Assembly: GCA_016716125.1 (NCBI GenBank)
Contig: JADJWZ010000004.1
Coordinates: 186,001 to 250,000 of the forward strand
DNA from: Ignavibacteria bacterium
GTDB lineage: Bacteria; Bacteroidota; Ignavibacteria; Tepidaquicellales; Tepidaquicellaceae
Length of the DNA stretch: 64,000 nucleotides
Direction: 5' to 3'
A model generated the notes under the pieces. That model did no database searches and was not told the DNA's origin. It worked only from the letters and a program-made list of their open reading frames with translations. Positions 9,230 to 19,127 of the stretch are shown one piece after another (position 1 is the stretch's first letter; every line of letters starts with the position of its first letter). The position numbers and the translations under genes are program-made.

Positions 9230-10012
9230 TCAGTTGAATATTTCTTTGAAAAATACTTTCATAGCTTCCCATGATCTTTTATCAGCATTCTCATTATAAG
9301 CCGATCCTTTGGACGGATCATTGCCTGCGTTTTTACTTGTAAAAGAATGAACTGCGCCGCCGTATTCAGTCAGCACATAATCTTTACCTGCATCTTCCAT
9401 TTCCTTTTTGAAAGCGGAGACATCACTTTCAGGAACATTCGGATCTACAGCGCCATGTTGAATAAGTACTTTCGTTTTAATATTTTTCGCATCATCAGGA
9501 TTTCCGGATTTCAATGATCCGTGAAAACTGATTACGCCGTTAATATCAGCTCCGCTTCTTGCAAGCTCAAGCACACCTGCGCCGCCAAAGCAGTAACCGA
9601 TTGCAGCGATTTTGCTTTTGTCAACATTGGACATTTTAAGTAATTCACTTAAGCCGCCGTTTACTCTCTCTCTGAATAAATTTCTGTCAGCATAATATTT
9701 TCCCGCTTCCTGACCTGATTCCTCAGCGCTCACAGGTCTTACATCTTTACCGTAAATATCCACTGCAAACGCCACATAGCCAAGCTCCGCCAGCATCCTT
9801 GCGCGCATTTTTTCATATTCGCCGAGACCTTTCCATTGATGTACAATAAGAACTCCGGGTTTAATACCTTCAACTGAATTATCATATGCAACAAAACCCT
9901 GATATGTCTTATCACCGATATTATATTCATAATTTTCCTCAATAATTTCTGCATTAATATTGTTTGCGTTCATAAGAATAAGAATTAAAATTAACTGGAT
10001 AAAGTATTTCAT
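9230..10012 (-). CDS. Secreted dienelactone-hydrolase family protein
   Basis: 260 residues with a signal peptide (MKYFIQLILILILMNANNINA), then an alpha/beta hydrolase. The nucleophile elbow GYCFGGAG places Cys at 141, with D190 in HGAVDP and H222 in GAVHSF completing the Cys-Asp-His triad of the family. Classical members open dienelactones in aromatic degradation, but exported family members often act on unknown esters. Export to the periplasm is inferred from the leader. It is the first gene of a probable operon with the ABC ATPase and the barrel protein. Confidence 0.88.
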   Translation of the reverse strand: MKYFIQLILILILMNANNINAEIIEENYEYNIGDKTYQGFVAYDNSVEGIKPGVLIVHQWKGLGEYEKMRARMLAELGYVAFAVDIYGKDVRPVSAEESGQEAGKYYADRNLFRERVNGGLSELLKMSNVDKSKIAAIGYCFGGAGVLELARSGADINGVISFHGSLKSGNPDDAKNIKTKVLIQHGAVDPNVPESDVSAFKKEMEDAGKDYVLTEYGGAVHSFTSKNAGNDPSKGSAYNENADKRSWEAMKVFFKEIFN

Positions 10013-10161
10013 CTTCGGTTAAATTAAGTTAATAAAATTTGTTAATTATAAGATAATTGAACTGTAATTAGAATACAAAAAAATCTGTGTTTGCTCTAAG
10101 TCTGATTATTTATCTGATTCTTTTAAGTCAAATTTACAGTTTATATAAAAATTAATGTGAC

Positions 10162-10169
10162 TATATTTG
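10162..10169 (+). promoter_or_regulatory. Candidate Bacteroidota-type -7 promoter element for the rhomboid gene
   Basis: TATATTTG matches the TAnnTTTG -7 consensus of Bacteroidota housekeeping promoters. It lies 10 bp before the ATG at 10179, which would give a very short leader. No clear -33 TTG at the right distance. Confidence 0.35.
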
Positions 10170-10178
10170 CACTTCAAT

Positions 10179-10904
10179 ATGAATGATAATAACGAATACA
10201 TTACAACGGATGATAAGGATGAAATGAAATCCGAAAAATCAAAGATTCTCTCTTCATTCTTTTTCAGCGGATCTTTTGTTTTACTTTTGTGGATAATTCA
10301 GTTTATTCAATGGTCTGCCGGTAAAGAGTTTGCAATGTTTGGAGTTCTGCCCAGAACACTTTCCGGACTTGCCGGAATTCTTACAGCTCCGCTTGTACAT
10401 GCTGATTTTTCACATCTGATCTCAAATTCATTTTCACTTTTTATTCTACTGTTTGGAATTCTGTATTTTTACAGAACTTCTGCGGTGAAAGTATTCATTA
10501 TAATTTATATAGTGGATGGACTTATGGTATGGCTGTTTGCAAGAAGTTCTTATCATATTGGAGCAAGCGGTCTCGTTTATGGATTCGCAGCGTTTCTTTT
10601 TTTCAGCGGGTTATTCAGAAAAGATAAAAGCTCAATGGCTCTTTCACTGCTTGTAGTGTTTCTTTATGGCGGAATGGTCTGGGGCGTATTGCCTGTCAAG
10701 CCGGAGATATCTTTTGAATCTCATTTATTCGGAGCTCTTACCGGAATAGTCTGTTCATTTATTTTCAGGAAAAATGATCCTCCGCAGACATATGAATGGG
10801 AAAATGAAGATTATGAAGACGATGATTATGATGACGGGAAAGAACCTGAAGATGCAGAGATTGATGAAAACTCAGAAGAGAATGATTTCAGAAGGTTATT
10901 CTGA
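10179..10904 (+). CDS. Rhomboid family intramembrane serine protease
   Basis: 241 residues from the ATG at 10179; an in-frame TTG lies 12 bp upstream but the ATG is preferred. Six hydrophobic segments carry the rhomboid signature: HADFSHLISN near residue 75, the active-site GASG with Ser about 130, and the catalytic His about 182 in ESHLFGALTG. Rhomboids cut transmembrane substrates within the inner membrane. The C-terminal 40 residues are a strongly acidic tail (EDYEDDDYDDGKEPEDAEID), probably cytoplasmic, which is unusual for the family. Substrate unknown. Confidence 0.92.
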   Translation: MNDNNEYITTDDKDEMKSEKSKILSSFFFSGSFVLLLWIIQFIQWSAGKEFAMFGVLPRTLSGLAGILTAPLVHADFSHLISNSFSLFILLFGILYFYRTSAVKVFIIIYIVDGLMVWLFARSSYHIGASGLVYGFAAFLFFSGLFRKDKSSMALSLLVVFLYGGMVWGVLPVKPEISFESHLFGALTGIVCSFIFRKNDPPQTYEWENEDYEDDDYDDGKEPEDAEIDENSEENDFRRLF

Positions 10905-10917
10905 AATCATTCTTTTT
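10879..10917 (+). terminator. Intrinsic terminator formed by the 3' end of the rhomboid gene
   Basis: A perfect 15-bp stem (AGAATGATTTCAGAA with TTCTGAAATCATTCT), a 5-base loop and a T5 tail. The left arm and loop are codons for the last residues, and the stop codon lies in the right arm. It may serve the convergent TonB-receptor gene as well. Confidence 0.85.
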
Positions 10918-10941
10918 ACAATTAATTATTAAACTATACTG

Positions 10942-13401
10942 CTAAAAGTCCATTTCCGGTTCCGGAGAATTTTCATCCTGCTGTCTTCTTTTCTTTCTGT
11001 CCTGTTTGCTGTTGTCCGATCCGAATTTATATGATAATGATAATGTAACCAATCTCGATACTCTTGCTCTTGAAAAAGTCTGTGAATATAATTCTGTGTT
11101 GGATGTTCCGGAAAATTTTGCCGTATTAAAAATATCTGAAAATTTTAAGTTCAGATTCAGCTTGTCATCTAAGAAGTCTTTTCTTAAAGCAACATCGAAT
11201 GAATTTATAGGATCCATTGTACCCTGCGGAGTAATTGATTTTCCGGAATAAAAATAAGTCAGCTGGATCCCGGCGTCAAAAGGAAGAGAAATATTCGAAA
11301 ATATTCTTCCGGAGAAAGTGTTGTTTGAATTATTTCCAAGAGAGTCAGAGTTTATATCCTGATGATAATAACTTAAGCTCGCATTCAGGTTAATGGCTTT
11401 TGAGAAAGCTCCGTTTACTAGCAGCTCCCCGCCGTATGTTACTTCAGAGTTAGCATTCACTGAAGTATTCAGTACAATGTTACTGTCAATGAGTTCGCTT
11501 GTTCTTGTTATTGCATCCGACTTGTGATTATAAAACAATGAAGGTATTACGGAAAATGAATTGAAAAATTTAGAATAATTAAGTTCAAATGCATTGATGT
11601 ATTCCGGTTTAAGATCAGGATTACCTTTCGAATAAAATACCGGACTAAAAACTCTTGTAACCGGTGACAATTGCCTGTATCCGGGTCTTCTGACTTTACG
11701 TGAATAGTTAACTCCCACCTGATCAGTCAGTGAAAATTTATAAGCTACTCCTGCGCTCGGGAAAATATCTGAGATATTTCTGGATGTATTTGAATTAAAT
11801 AAATACTGATCAATACTGTAATTCCAGTTCTCACCTCTCAGACCAAGATTGTAACTTAGATCTCCTGCTTCACCCGTGTAGATCAGATAAGCAGCGCTGA
11901 TATTTTCATTGTATAAAAAATCATCTGTAAGAGCAGTATCAAGTTCATATGCTCCGGTAGAATTATTCTTATTATAATTTAAATTATCTGTATCGGTATT
12001 CCTGTTATTAAATTTTATTCCGGATTCGAATCCTGAAGTCTTGGAAAATTTTTTCTGATAATCTATCTGAGCATTGAACTGTTTGTTTAACTCACTTCCG
12101 TCAATCCTTGAAAAAAGTGTTTCTAAATTTGCCGGCAGTGTATAATCTGTTTGTTTATTTTCATTCTCGTATTCTTTGTCTGAGGAATAACTAATATCTC
12201 CGGTAATTGTATGAATAGATTTTTCGATTGACCTGAAGTAATTTAACCCAAACGAATATTCTTCGTTATTTTCAATTTCATTTCCGGTTGACTTATATAC
12301 CTGTAACAGTGAATTGGAAGCATCGAAGATCTGCAGATTATCTGTATCGCCTCTGTTTCTGTTTCCTTTTCCATAGCGGACGTTAAAATTCAAAACGTCT
12401 TTCAGGGAAGGATAATATTCAAATTCAAACTTTGCATTATTTCCTTCCATTCTCATTCTTCCGTCGCTGGTTTGATTCGTAAACGCTTCATCTGTGCTGA
12501 AAAAATTATCCCTGTCAATTGCAGCATTAAAAAATCTGGTTCTTATCCTCATATCATAAGAACCGGATACTTTGTAATCTTTTGTTTTATAATTCAGGTT
12601 CAATCCCGTCCCGTAATTATCCATTGACCCGCTGCTCATATCCAGCTGTCCGTTTAAACCGCCGTCATCAAAATCTTTTAATACAAGATTAATAACACCC
12701 GTTGAACCTTCAGCGTCAAATTTTGCAGAAGGGTTAGTTATTACTTCCACTGAATTCACCTGATCTGAAGGAAGCTGCTCAAGTATTCTTGCGATGTTTC
12801 CTGTAACAGGTCTTCCGTTTATAAAATATTTTATGCTTGAATTACCGCGCAGACTTACATTATTGTCTATATCAACTGTAACGGACGGAAGGTTTTTTAA
12901 AATGTCAATTGCCGTTCCCCCTTTAACGCTCATGTTTTCCGCAACGTTAAAAATTTTCTTTTCTCCCTTAAGTTCCATAAAAGGTTTATCAGCTTCTACG
13001 GAAATTTCATCCGTCACCGTTCCGGAATTCAGATATACCGTATCTATTTTTTTATTTTTAGAATCAGGTTCGGTTAGATCCATTTTCAAAGAATATTTAT
13101 TATACCCGGTGAGATTTACATTTAATGTGTAACTTCCCTGAGAGATATCCGATATTTCAAAAAAACCTTCTGCATCGGTTGAAGCTCCTCCGGCTAAAAC
13201 TGAATCCGTTTTATTAAATATTTGTATCGTTACTCCTTCAAGCGGCGTCTTACTTTGTCTGTCATATACAAACCCTGTTATTGAACCATCATTAAACATC
13301 TTTCCGGATTTGCTGCTTATACTGTTAAATTTTCCGGGATCAGTCTGAGTAAACCCTGTTAAGTAAATAAATATTGAAAGAAATATTAAAATGTATTTCA
13401 T
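10942..13401 (-). CDS. TonB-dependent-receptor-like outer-membrane protein
   Basis: 819 residues. A signal peptide (about 1-19, ending TGFTQ) is followed by a carboxypeptidase-regulatory-like beta-sandwich at about 40-110 (GSITGFVYDRQSKTPLEGVT to YTLNVNLTGYNKY). A plug domain follows at about 135-245 (VKGGTAIDILKNLPSVTVD, NPSAKFDAEGSTGVINLVLK), then a long barrel. This is the architecture of the outer-membrane beta-barrel family 3 group. The protein ends in a basic/acidic tail instead of a terminal aromatic strand. Transport substrate unknown; no SusD-like partner gene is adjacent, so it is not a typical polysaccharide locus. Confidence 0.88.
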   Translation of the reverse strand: MKYILIFLSIFIYLTGFTQTDPGKFNSISSKSGKMFNDGSITGFVYDRQSKTPLEGVTIQIFNKTDSVLAGGASTDAEGFFEISDISQGSYTLNVNLTGYNKYSLKMDLTEPDSKNKKIDTVYLNSGTVTDEISVEADKPFMELKGEKKIFNVAENMSVKGGTAIDILKNLPSVTVDIDNNVSLRGNSSIKYFINGRPVTGNIARILEQLPSDQVNSVEVITNPSAKFDAEGSTGVINLVLKDFDDGGLNGQLDMSSGSMDNYGTGLNLNYKTKDYKVSGSYDMRIRTRFFNAAIDRDNFFSTDEAFTNQTSDGRMRMEGNNAKFEFEYYPSLKDVLNFNVRYGKGNRNRGDTDNLQIFDASNSLLQVYKSTGNEIENNEEYSFGLNYFRSIEKSIHTITGDISYSSDKEYENENKQTDYTLPANLETLFSRIDGSELNKQFNAQIDYQKKFSKTSGFESGIKFNNRNTDTDNLNYNKNNSTGAYELDTALTDDFLYNENISAAYLIYTGEAGDLSYNLGLRGENWNYSIDQYLFNSNTSRNISDIFPSAGVAYKFSLTDQVGVNYSRKVRRPGYRQLSPVTRVFSPVFYSKGNPDLKPEYINAFELNYSKFFNSFSVIPSLFYNHKSDAITRTSELIDSNIVLNTSVNANSEVTYGGELLVNGAFSKAINLNASLSYYHQDINSDSLGNNSNNTFSGRIFSNISLPFDAGIQLTYFYSGKSITPQGTMDPINSFDVALRKDFLDDKLNLNLKFSDIFNTAKFSGTSNTELYSQTFSRARVSRLVTLSLSYKFGSDNSKQDRKKRRQQDENSPEPEMDF

Positions 13402-13577
13402 GTTTTAGTTTTTAAATTTTATGTAAAATAATTTTATTATTTACTTTACATATTAAGAATAAAGCAATATCTGACTGCGGACATCATATGTTGTTCCTTA
13501 ATTCAAAGAATTTTACAAAAAATTAATCGCTGTTATAGTTCCTGTTTAAATAATTTTTTTAAAAATAATATTTAAAG

Positions 13578-14993
13578 TTATATTTCAAATTCCTGACCTT
13601 TGACAGGGATCTCAATGTCTTTGAAATTTAAACTTTTCAGCCCGTCTTTAAAAGCTTCCTGCTGATCTATTTCTCCGTGAACGAGAAAGATCTTCTGCAT
13701 TTGATTTTTATTAAACTTATCAAAATATTCCAGCAGCTCGCTTCTGTCAGCATGAGCGGAAAATGAATTCAATACTACGATCTTTGAATGAACAAAATAT
13801 TCATCGCCGAAAATTTTAACTACGCTGTTTTCCTTATCCCTTGCATCCACCAGTCTTCTTCCGAGTGTGTGCTCCGCCATAAATCCTACAATAAGTATAG
13901 TGGATTTCGGATCTTCTATATTATTCTTCAAATGATGAAGCACTCTTCCTGATTCCGCCATTCCTGACGCTGAAATAATCAGACACGGTCCTTCAAGACT
14001 GTTAAGTCTCTTTGACTCCTCGACATCCTGTACATATCTAAGCTGCGGCAGTTCAAATATTTCCTCTCCGTTTAAAATCATTTCCGAAAATTCATCGTCA
14101 TAACATTCCGGATGTATTTTGAATATATCAGTCGCTTTTGTAGAAAGAGGACTGTCAATAAAAACCGGAAATTTTTCGATCAATCCGTCGTTGAATAAAC
14201 CCGATATTGCGTAAATTATTTCCTGAGTCCTCCCAACGCTGAATGCCGGAATAATTATTTTTCCTCCTCTTGAAACCGCTTCCTTCAGTACACTCAAAAG
14301 CTGATCATGCATCATATTCGCTTTGTCATGTATCCTTCCTCCGTATGTCGATTCTGAAATTATATAATCTACATCACCAATAAATTCAGGATCTTTAAGT
14401 ATCGGCAATCCCGGTCTACCTATGTCTCCCGTGAATGCGAATTTGAATTTTTTATTTTTTTCCTGAATTGTCAGCACCATCATTGCCGAACCGAGGATAT
14501 GACCTGCGTCAAAAAACTCTACTTCCAGTTTCTCACTGAATCCGTCTATGAAGAACTTTTTTCTGTAAGACACTGTCTTAAAATTTCTCAAAACATTCTT
14601 AGCGTCATTTATCCTGTAAAGCGGTTTAAACAGCGGCTGATTTTTCTTAGCTCTTCTTTTATTCACATACTCAGTGTCTTTAACCTGAATGTGCGCGCTG
14701 TCTAAAAGCATTATAGAGCAGAGATCTCTCGTAGCGGAAGTGCAGTAAATAATTCCTGTGAATCCTTTTGCAAACAATGAAGGCAGGTTTCCGGAATGAT
14801 CAATATGCGCATGTGAAAGTATGACGCTGTGAAGTTCTTTCGGATCAAACAGAAAGTTTCTGTTAATGTCATACGCCTCTTCACGCTTACCCTGAAAAAG
14901 CCCGCAGTCAAGAAGTATTTTTTTACCGTTTATCTCAAGAAGATGCTGTGAACCTGTTACTGTCCTGTCGGCGCCGCAAAATTTAATTCTCAT
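13578..14993 (-). CDS. Metallo-beta-lactamase/beta-CASP family nuclease
   Basis: 471 residues, the usual length for this YSH1/RNase J-related group. The metal motif HAHIDH is at 61-66, followed by AGHILGSAM, the beta-CASP block with SESTYGG and PAFSVGRTQE, then LIISASGMAESGRVLHHL and a C-terminal NSFSAHADRSEL. These residues bind two zinc ions and position RNA phosphates. The likely role is RNA endo/exonuclease activity, as in the bacterial homologues of CPSF-73. The gene lies 9 bp after mpg on the same strand. Confidence 0.93.
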   Translation of the reverse strand: MRIKFCGADRTVTGSQHLLEINGKKILLDCGLFQGKREEAYDINRNFLFDPKELHSVILSHAHIDHSGNLPSLFAKGFTGIIYCTSATRDLCSIMLLDSAHIQVKDTEYVNKRRAKKNQPLFKPLYRINDAKNVLRNFKTVSYRKKFFIDGFSEKLEVEFFDAGHILGSAMMVLTIQEKNKKFKFAFTGDIGRPGLPILKDPEFIGDVDYIISESTYGGRIHDKANMMHDQLLSVLKEAVSRGGKIIIPAFSVGRTQEIIYAISGLFNDGLIEKFPVFIDSPLSTKATDIFKIHPECYDDEFSEMILNGEEIFELPQLRYVQDVEESKRLNSLEGPCLIISASGMAESGRVLHHLKNNIEDPKSTILIVGFMAEHTLGRRLVDARDKENSVVKIFGDEYFVHSKIVVLNSFSAHADRSELLEYFDKFNKNQMQKIFLVHGEIDQQEAFKDGLKSLNFKDIEIPVKGQEFEI

Positions 14994-15002
14994 AAAAAGT
15001 TT

Positions 15003-15612
15003 TTAATTGTTAATTATTTCTTTGTTGAACTTATGTTTTGTAACATACGGATTATCCTTAATAAAAAACCTGTATGGAAAATCTTCTCCTTTATTAAGAC
15101 CGATCCTTCGTGAAACATTTACTTCAAAATCTTTTATTCCACTGTCTCCTGTTATAAAAACTTTACTGTCAGGATCAGTAATATCTGCGCCGTTTAATTT
15201 TTTGTCAATGTTCAGGGCCATGCATAATTTCGACGGACCGTTTGTAAGTTCAATATCGCTTTTTACATCAGGTCTGTTCCGTCTCATAATTTCAATCCCC
15301 TCTGCAGGTTCTCCGGCTCTTATCAGAACTGCATTTCCGACGCCTTCCTTTCCGCATACAGCGTTAAAGCAATAATAATTTCCGTAGATAAAATAAACGT
15401 AAGCCCTTCCCTCCTGTCCGTACATCACGCTGTTTCTGTTTGTTACTTTTCCGAAAGCATGACAAGCGGGATCGTGTTCACCAATGTATGCCTCAGTTTC
15501 AACTATTCTGACTGCAGCGTACTTTTTTCCCAATTTTTCTTACAAGCAGCATTCCGAGAAGATCTTTTGAAACAGTCAATGCATCATTAAGATAAAAATC
15601 TCTTCCGGGCAT
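15003..15612 (-). pseudogene. mpg: 3-methyladenine (alkyladenine) DNA glycosylase, frameshifted near the N-terminus
   Basis: The AAG/MPG family excises alkylated purines and starts base-excision repair. ATG at 15612 reads MPGRDFYLNDALTVSKDLLG, as expected. The frame is lost at about 15523-15540, where an A6 run (and neighbouring GGG) is one base too long, and resumes in the +1 frame with GKKYAAVRIVETEAYIGEHD. The catalytic region (RIVETEAYIGEHDPACHAF) and NGPSKLCMALNID are intact. With one A removed the protein is about 202 residues, a normal length. A TTG start inside the remaining frame would lose the DNA-intercalating N-terminal part. A sequencing indel is at least as likely as a true null. 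Confidence 0.85.
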
Positions 15613-15827
15613 TGCTTTACTGTAAGATTTCAAACGTATCAGAAAATTTAGTAATTATTACAAAATAAGAAAATCCTGTTTTACAGAGTATGGAATAATC
15701 TTAAGATGGGAAATGAATCTGATTTTAGGACAAAGTAAAGTGGGTGTTAGTTTAAACAAATTTTAAATGATTATTATAGATTATTATTTTTCTCAAACAG
15801 GAAAATTAACATTAAATTTACCTATAT

Positions 15828-15853
15828 AAAAAAACCCGCTTTCGCAGGTTTTT
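15828..15853 (-). terminator. Terminator of the reprolysin gene
   Basis: An imperfect stem (ACCCGC with GCAGGT) flanked by A and T runs, so that it works as a stem plus U-tail on the minus strand 55 bp past the stop of the 15907-18135 gene. The rest of 15613-15906 shows no gene. Confidence 0.65.
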
Positions 15854-15906
15854 ATATTTTACTTAGAATTTACATTTTACACTTAACCCGTCAATCGAAT
15901 TTTAAC

Positions 15907-18135
15907 TTATTTGATCAGCAGCATTCTCTTAGTCATTACAAAATTATCCGTCTCCATTCTGTAAAAATATACGCCGCTTGAAAGATCTGCGCCGCTGAAG
16001 TTCGTTTCGTAAACGCCGGGCTGCAGTTTATCATTTACAAGCTCTGCGATTTTTTTACCGAGATTGTCATATACGGAAATCTTTACCTGCTGCGTATTCG
16101 CTACGTCAAATTTTATTTTGGTAACGGGATTAAAAGGATTAGGATAATTATTTCCGAGATCGAATTTATCCGGAACAAATGATGATATTTGATTTATTCC
16201 AACTGTCACTCTTCTTAATGTAAGAAGCATACTGTTTGCAGACTGCGCGGAATCAAATCCATTATACGCCCACGCTTTCCAAGTAGATGTTACTGAATCA
16301 CCGGTTAATATCATTAGCGCAGCAAGTGAATCAAGCATACTATTTCTCATATTTAAGACAGTATCCACTCCGAAATTATCAGAATCAAATATATATTCTA
16401 CAGCTCCCGCTCCAATTCTTCTGATTTTAAATTTATATTTTAACGTTGGATGAGTTCCTGTTTTGTTCCAGTCAAATCTTACCGTATTTGAATTATTCGC
16501 GTTTGTTTCTATTCTGGATAATGACGGCGGGTTAAGGGAGTTAAAAGTATTGTATGCCAGTATTATTGAAAATGCAGCGTCACTGGTGTCGGCTTCCTGT
16601 GGATTTACGGAGTTTATGACTCTGACTCTTGCCTGATTTGTATAAGCTATATAAGGTATAGTCCAGTTATATTCCCTGAGCTGCGCTGAAATATTATTTG
16701 CAATAGTGACCCAGTTGCTTCCGTTATCAGTAGTATATTCAAGATTCACATTTCCCGTTATTGACGTTCCCCAGAAGATCTTTGTATTTACAAGCGTTCT
16801 GAAAATTTCTTTGCCGTTTGGAAATCCTACATACACCGGATTTGCCGAAGGTGAAATACAGAATGCCGCTTCAGCGGAATTTCTGATCAGAGCTTCAGGC
16901 TGTGTTCCGAAATCCATAATCACAGTGCCGCCTTCAGTATCGCAATAACTCATTATCGTACCGACTGCAGGAATTGGATTTCCGCTATAACATCCGCCTT
17001 CAGTAAAATAACATGTATCGATCGGTCCTCCAACCCAAGAGCATGAATGTGTATGCGGCGAACCGAAATTATGTCCGATCTCATGAGCTACGACTACTAC
17101 GTCGTATGAATAATTCGGCAGCTGTCCGATGTTTCCCTGCACTGAACTCAGACCATATCCGAATGACGGATTGCATAATACATTCACGTAAGCGATACCT
17201 CCGACATTAATGCTGCTCCTTCTGCTAATAAGATGAGCGACTGTCCTTTGTACTCCGCCCTGTGTGGCGATCCATTCAAATCTGAACTGATCAAGCAGAG
17301 TTCCGCCGTCATCTGAAGTGTAAGGATCCTGCGTAGTCCATACTCTGAGATAACTTACAAAAAGTCTTATGTTCATATCCTTTGCATAAACTGCTGAAGC
17401 TGCTGACATAAGTGAAAGAGCATAAGCTGATGCATTTGCCACTGAAGTATCGTAAACGATATATGTAAAATAATCTACATCCACTGCAATGTCTGCAGTA
17501 AGTAATGCCGATGTACCTGCATCAAAAGGCTGCGCGTTTAATTTCTGAATGCGGTTAGTGATCTCACCCGGCACACCGAAAATATCCGAACCGCAGAATA
17601 CTCCGTTTTTACTCTTTAGCTTACTCATCTGATATAATATATAATCTTCCGTTTCATTATTATTAAGATCGGTAAGATTGCCGAATACGTAAGTATCATT
17701 TTTCGATTTCATAAGTCCGATCATTTTGCCGTTATAAATTGAAAGCGATACTAAAGAATTTTCAGCTCCGGTGATCTTTCCTTTATAAGACAAAATAAGA
17801 TCATTTCCGGAAAATGTCTTTTCACCCGATGCGCTTTTGTTTATAAGTACAGCATCAGGTGAGAGTATGTCAAATCTTTCAAGCTCCACATTCACTGAAA
17901 CAGATCTTGAAACCGGGACCTGAAAATTCAGCTTAAAGCTTTTAGAATCATTAATATTTTTTAGAATATCCTTATTTATATTGAGAATAATTCCGTCGTT
18001 TACATATTCCGTAACAGTCCTGTCAGGATTATTTGTTTTTGAAATATTCAGAGTGAATAAACCAGAATGATCCTGCTGTGCAATACCGTTTAAAAAAAAT
18101 GATACTGTAAAAACAAAAGTTATTAAAAATTTCAT
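15907..18135 (-). CDS. Secreted reprolysin-like zinc metalloprotease with type IX sorting domain
   Basis: 742 residues with signal peptide MKFLITFVFTVSFFLNGIAQ. A pro-region runs to about 200 and includes CGSDIFGVPG with C178, a candidate cysteine switch. The catalytic domain follows with HEIGHNFGSPH at 351-361 (three zinc-binding His and the Glu base) and a later MSYC Met-turn, the metzincin hallmarks. Fibronectin-like modules fill about 430-640, and the last 80 residues form the sorting domain (NNYPNPFNPVTKIKFDV to SGVYFYRM and KRMLLIK). The enzyme should be anchored or released outside the cell and degrade external protein. Monocistronic. Confidence 0.94.
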   Translation of the reverse strand: MKFLITFVFTVSFFLNGIAQQDHSGLFTLNISKTNNPDRTVTEYVNDGIILNINKDILKNINDSKSFKLNFQVPVSRSVSVNVELERFDILSPDAVLINKSASGEKTFSGNDLILSYKGKITGAENSLVSLSIYNGKMIGLMKSKNDTYVFGNLTDLNNNETEDYILYQMSKLKSKNGVFCGSDIFGVPGEITNRIQKLNAQPFDAGTSALLTADIAVDVDYFTYIVYDTSVANASAYALSLMSAASAVYAKDMNIRLFVSYLRVWTTQDPYTSDDGGTLLDQFRFEWIATQGGVQRTVAHLISRRSSINVGGIAYVNVLCNPSFGYGLSSVQGNIGQLPNYSYDVVVVAHEIGHNFGSPHTHSCSWVGGPIDTCYFTEGGCYSGNPIPAVGTIMSYCDTEGGTVIMDFGTQPEALIRNSAEAAFCISPSANPVYVGFPNGKEIFRTLVNTKIFWGTSITGNVNLEYTTDNGSNWVTIANNISAQLREYNWTIPYIAYTNQARVRVINSVNPQEADTSDAAFSIILAYNTFNSLNPPSLSRIETNANNSNTVRFDWNKTGTHPTLKYKFKIRRIGAGAVEYIFDSDNFGVDTVLNMRNSMLDSLAALMILTGDSVTSTWKAWAYNGFDSAQSANSMLLTLRRVTVGINQISSFVPDKFDLGNNYPNPFNPVTKIKFDVANTQQVKISVYDNLGKKIAELVNDKLQPGVYETNFSGADLSSGVYFYRMETDNFVMTKRMLLIK

Positions 18136-18156
18136 TTTAATTTATTTGTATATTTT

Positions 18157-18192
18157 AAAAAAAAAAAGCAGGAATTGAATAACAATTCCTGC
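18157..18192 (-). terminator. Terminator of the rhodanese-MauE-DUF1573 operon
   Basis: A perfect 10-bp stem (GCAGGAATTG with CAATTCCTGC) with a 5-base loop. On the minus strand it is followed by an uninterrupted T run of about 11. It lies 23 bp past the DUF1573 stop. Confidence 0.9.
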
Positions 18193-18214
18193 ATAAGTAA
18201 ATTCAGTTTAAATA

Positions 18215-18661
18215 TTACTGAGCGCTTGCATCAATGTCACAGGAAATTCTCAAAGCGACCTGTGGATGTTCAGGATCATTTGTAAATACCATGATCTGTT
18301 TTTCCTGTCTGCCCTGTCTTCCCTGTGTATTAAAAGTTACTTTAATCTCTCCGTTTTCGCCTTTAGAATATTCAGTCTTTCCGCCGGTTGTAGCTCCCGT
18401 GCATCCGCATGATGTTTGTACTTTCTCTACCAAAAGTGTTCCTTTTCCTTTGTTTGAAAACTTGAAAGTATATTCAAGCTGAGGACCCTGAGCAACTTTA
18501 CCAAAATCATGTACTTCAGTTTCAAATACTATTTTTGAAGTACCGGCTGAAGCTGCAATTTTGGAATTGTTCATAAGAAAAAACATTACAGCAGAAATAG
18601 CTAAAATTCCGAATACGAAATAAACTGTCTTTGCAGTTTTGGTTTGAATGAAATTACTCAT
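18215..18661 (-). CDS. DUF1573 domain protein, membrane-anchored
   Basis: 148 residues. One transmembrane helix (about 12-31) is followed by an Ig-like fold that starts KIVFETEVHDFGKVAQGP, the typical opening of DUF1573, and TSCGCTG with C85 and C87. Function unknown; the family is common on Bacteroidota cell surfaces. The start overlaps the end of the MauE-like gene by 8 bp, so the two are translationally coupled, and the conserved cysteines suit a redox-linked role with it. This functional link is inference. Confidence 0.88.
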   Translation of the reverse strand: MSNFIQTKTAKTVYFVFGILAISAVMFFLMNNSKIAASAGTSKIVFETEVHDFGKVAQGPQLEYTFKFSNKGKGTLLVEKVQTSCGCTGATTGGKTEYSKGENGEIKVTFNTQGRQGRQEKQIMVFTNDPEHPQVALRISCDIDASAQ

Positions 18662-19118
18662 TTACTTTCTCCTTATTGTTTATGGTTTTTGATTTTATAC
18701 TTTGTATGAAAACTATAATTGAAGCGATGATTAGCAGTATATCTTCAATTATTCTTTGTAAAATATCACTTTTATTACTTACAGTTTCAAGTGAAAAACA
18801 TCCGCAGCTTATGTCAAGTCCGCGGATATATGCCTGAGTCAGCGCGATAATAAAAAAAAACAGCATCAATGTAATTATAAGAGAACTTCCCCTTAAATAA
18901 ATTCCGGTGATAATTAATATTCCGCAGATAATTTCCAGATACGGCACAACGATAGCAAATATATTGATAAATATTTCCGGAAAGAATTTGTAATTGTAGA
19001 TCGCTCTTGAAAATTCCTCCTGATTATAAAGTTTATCAAGTGATGCATATATAAAAACAACGCCGAGTATTAGCCGGAGTAAAAACAGAAAATATTTATT
19101 TGTGAGAATTTTATTCAT
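18654..19118 (-). CDS. MauE/DoxX-family redox-associated membrane protein
   Basis: 154 residues with four hydrophobic helices. LRLILGVVFIYASLDKLYNQ is the family's first helix, and ISCGCFSL carries C105 and C107 at the periplasmic end of helix three. MauE-like proteins act with thiol-disulfide partners during maturation of exported proteins. Here the neighbours are a rhodanese (9 bp upstream) and DUF1573 (8-bp overlap downstream), which suggests sulfur or thiol chemistry in the envelope. Confidence 0.85.
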   Translation of the reverse strand: MNKILTNKYFLFLLRLILGVVFIYASLDKLYNQEEFSRAIYNYKFFPEIFINIFAIVVPYLEIICGILIITGIYLRGSSLIITLMLFFFIIALTQAYIRGLDISCGCFSLETVSNKSDILQRIIEDILLIIASIIVFIQSIKSKTINNKEKVNE

Positions 19119-19127
19119 CAGAAATTT

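Noticed and set aside
15007..15375. 122-residue plus-strand frame
   Set aside because: It is the reverse shadow of the clearly conserved alkyladenine glycosylase sequence.
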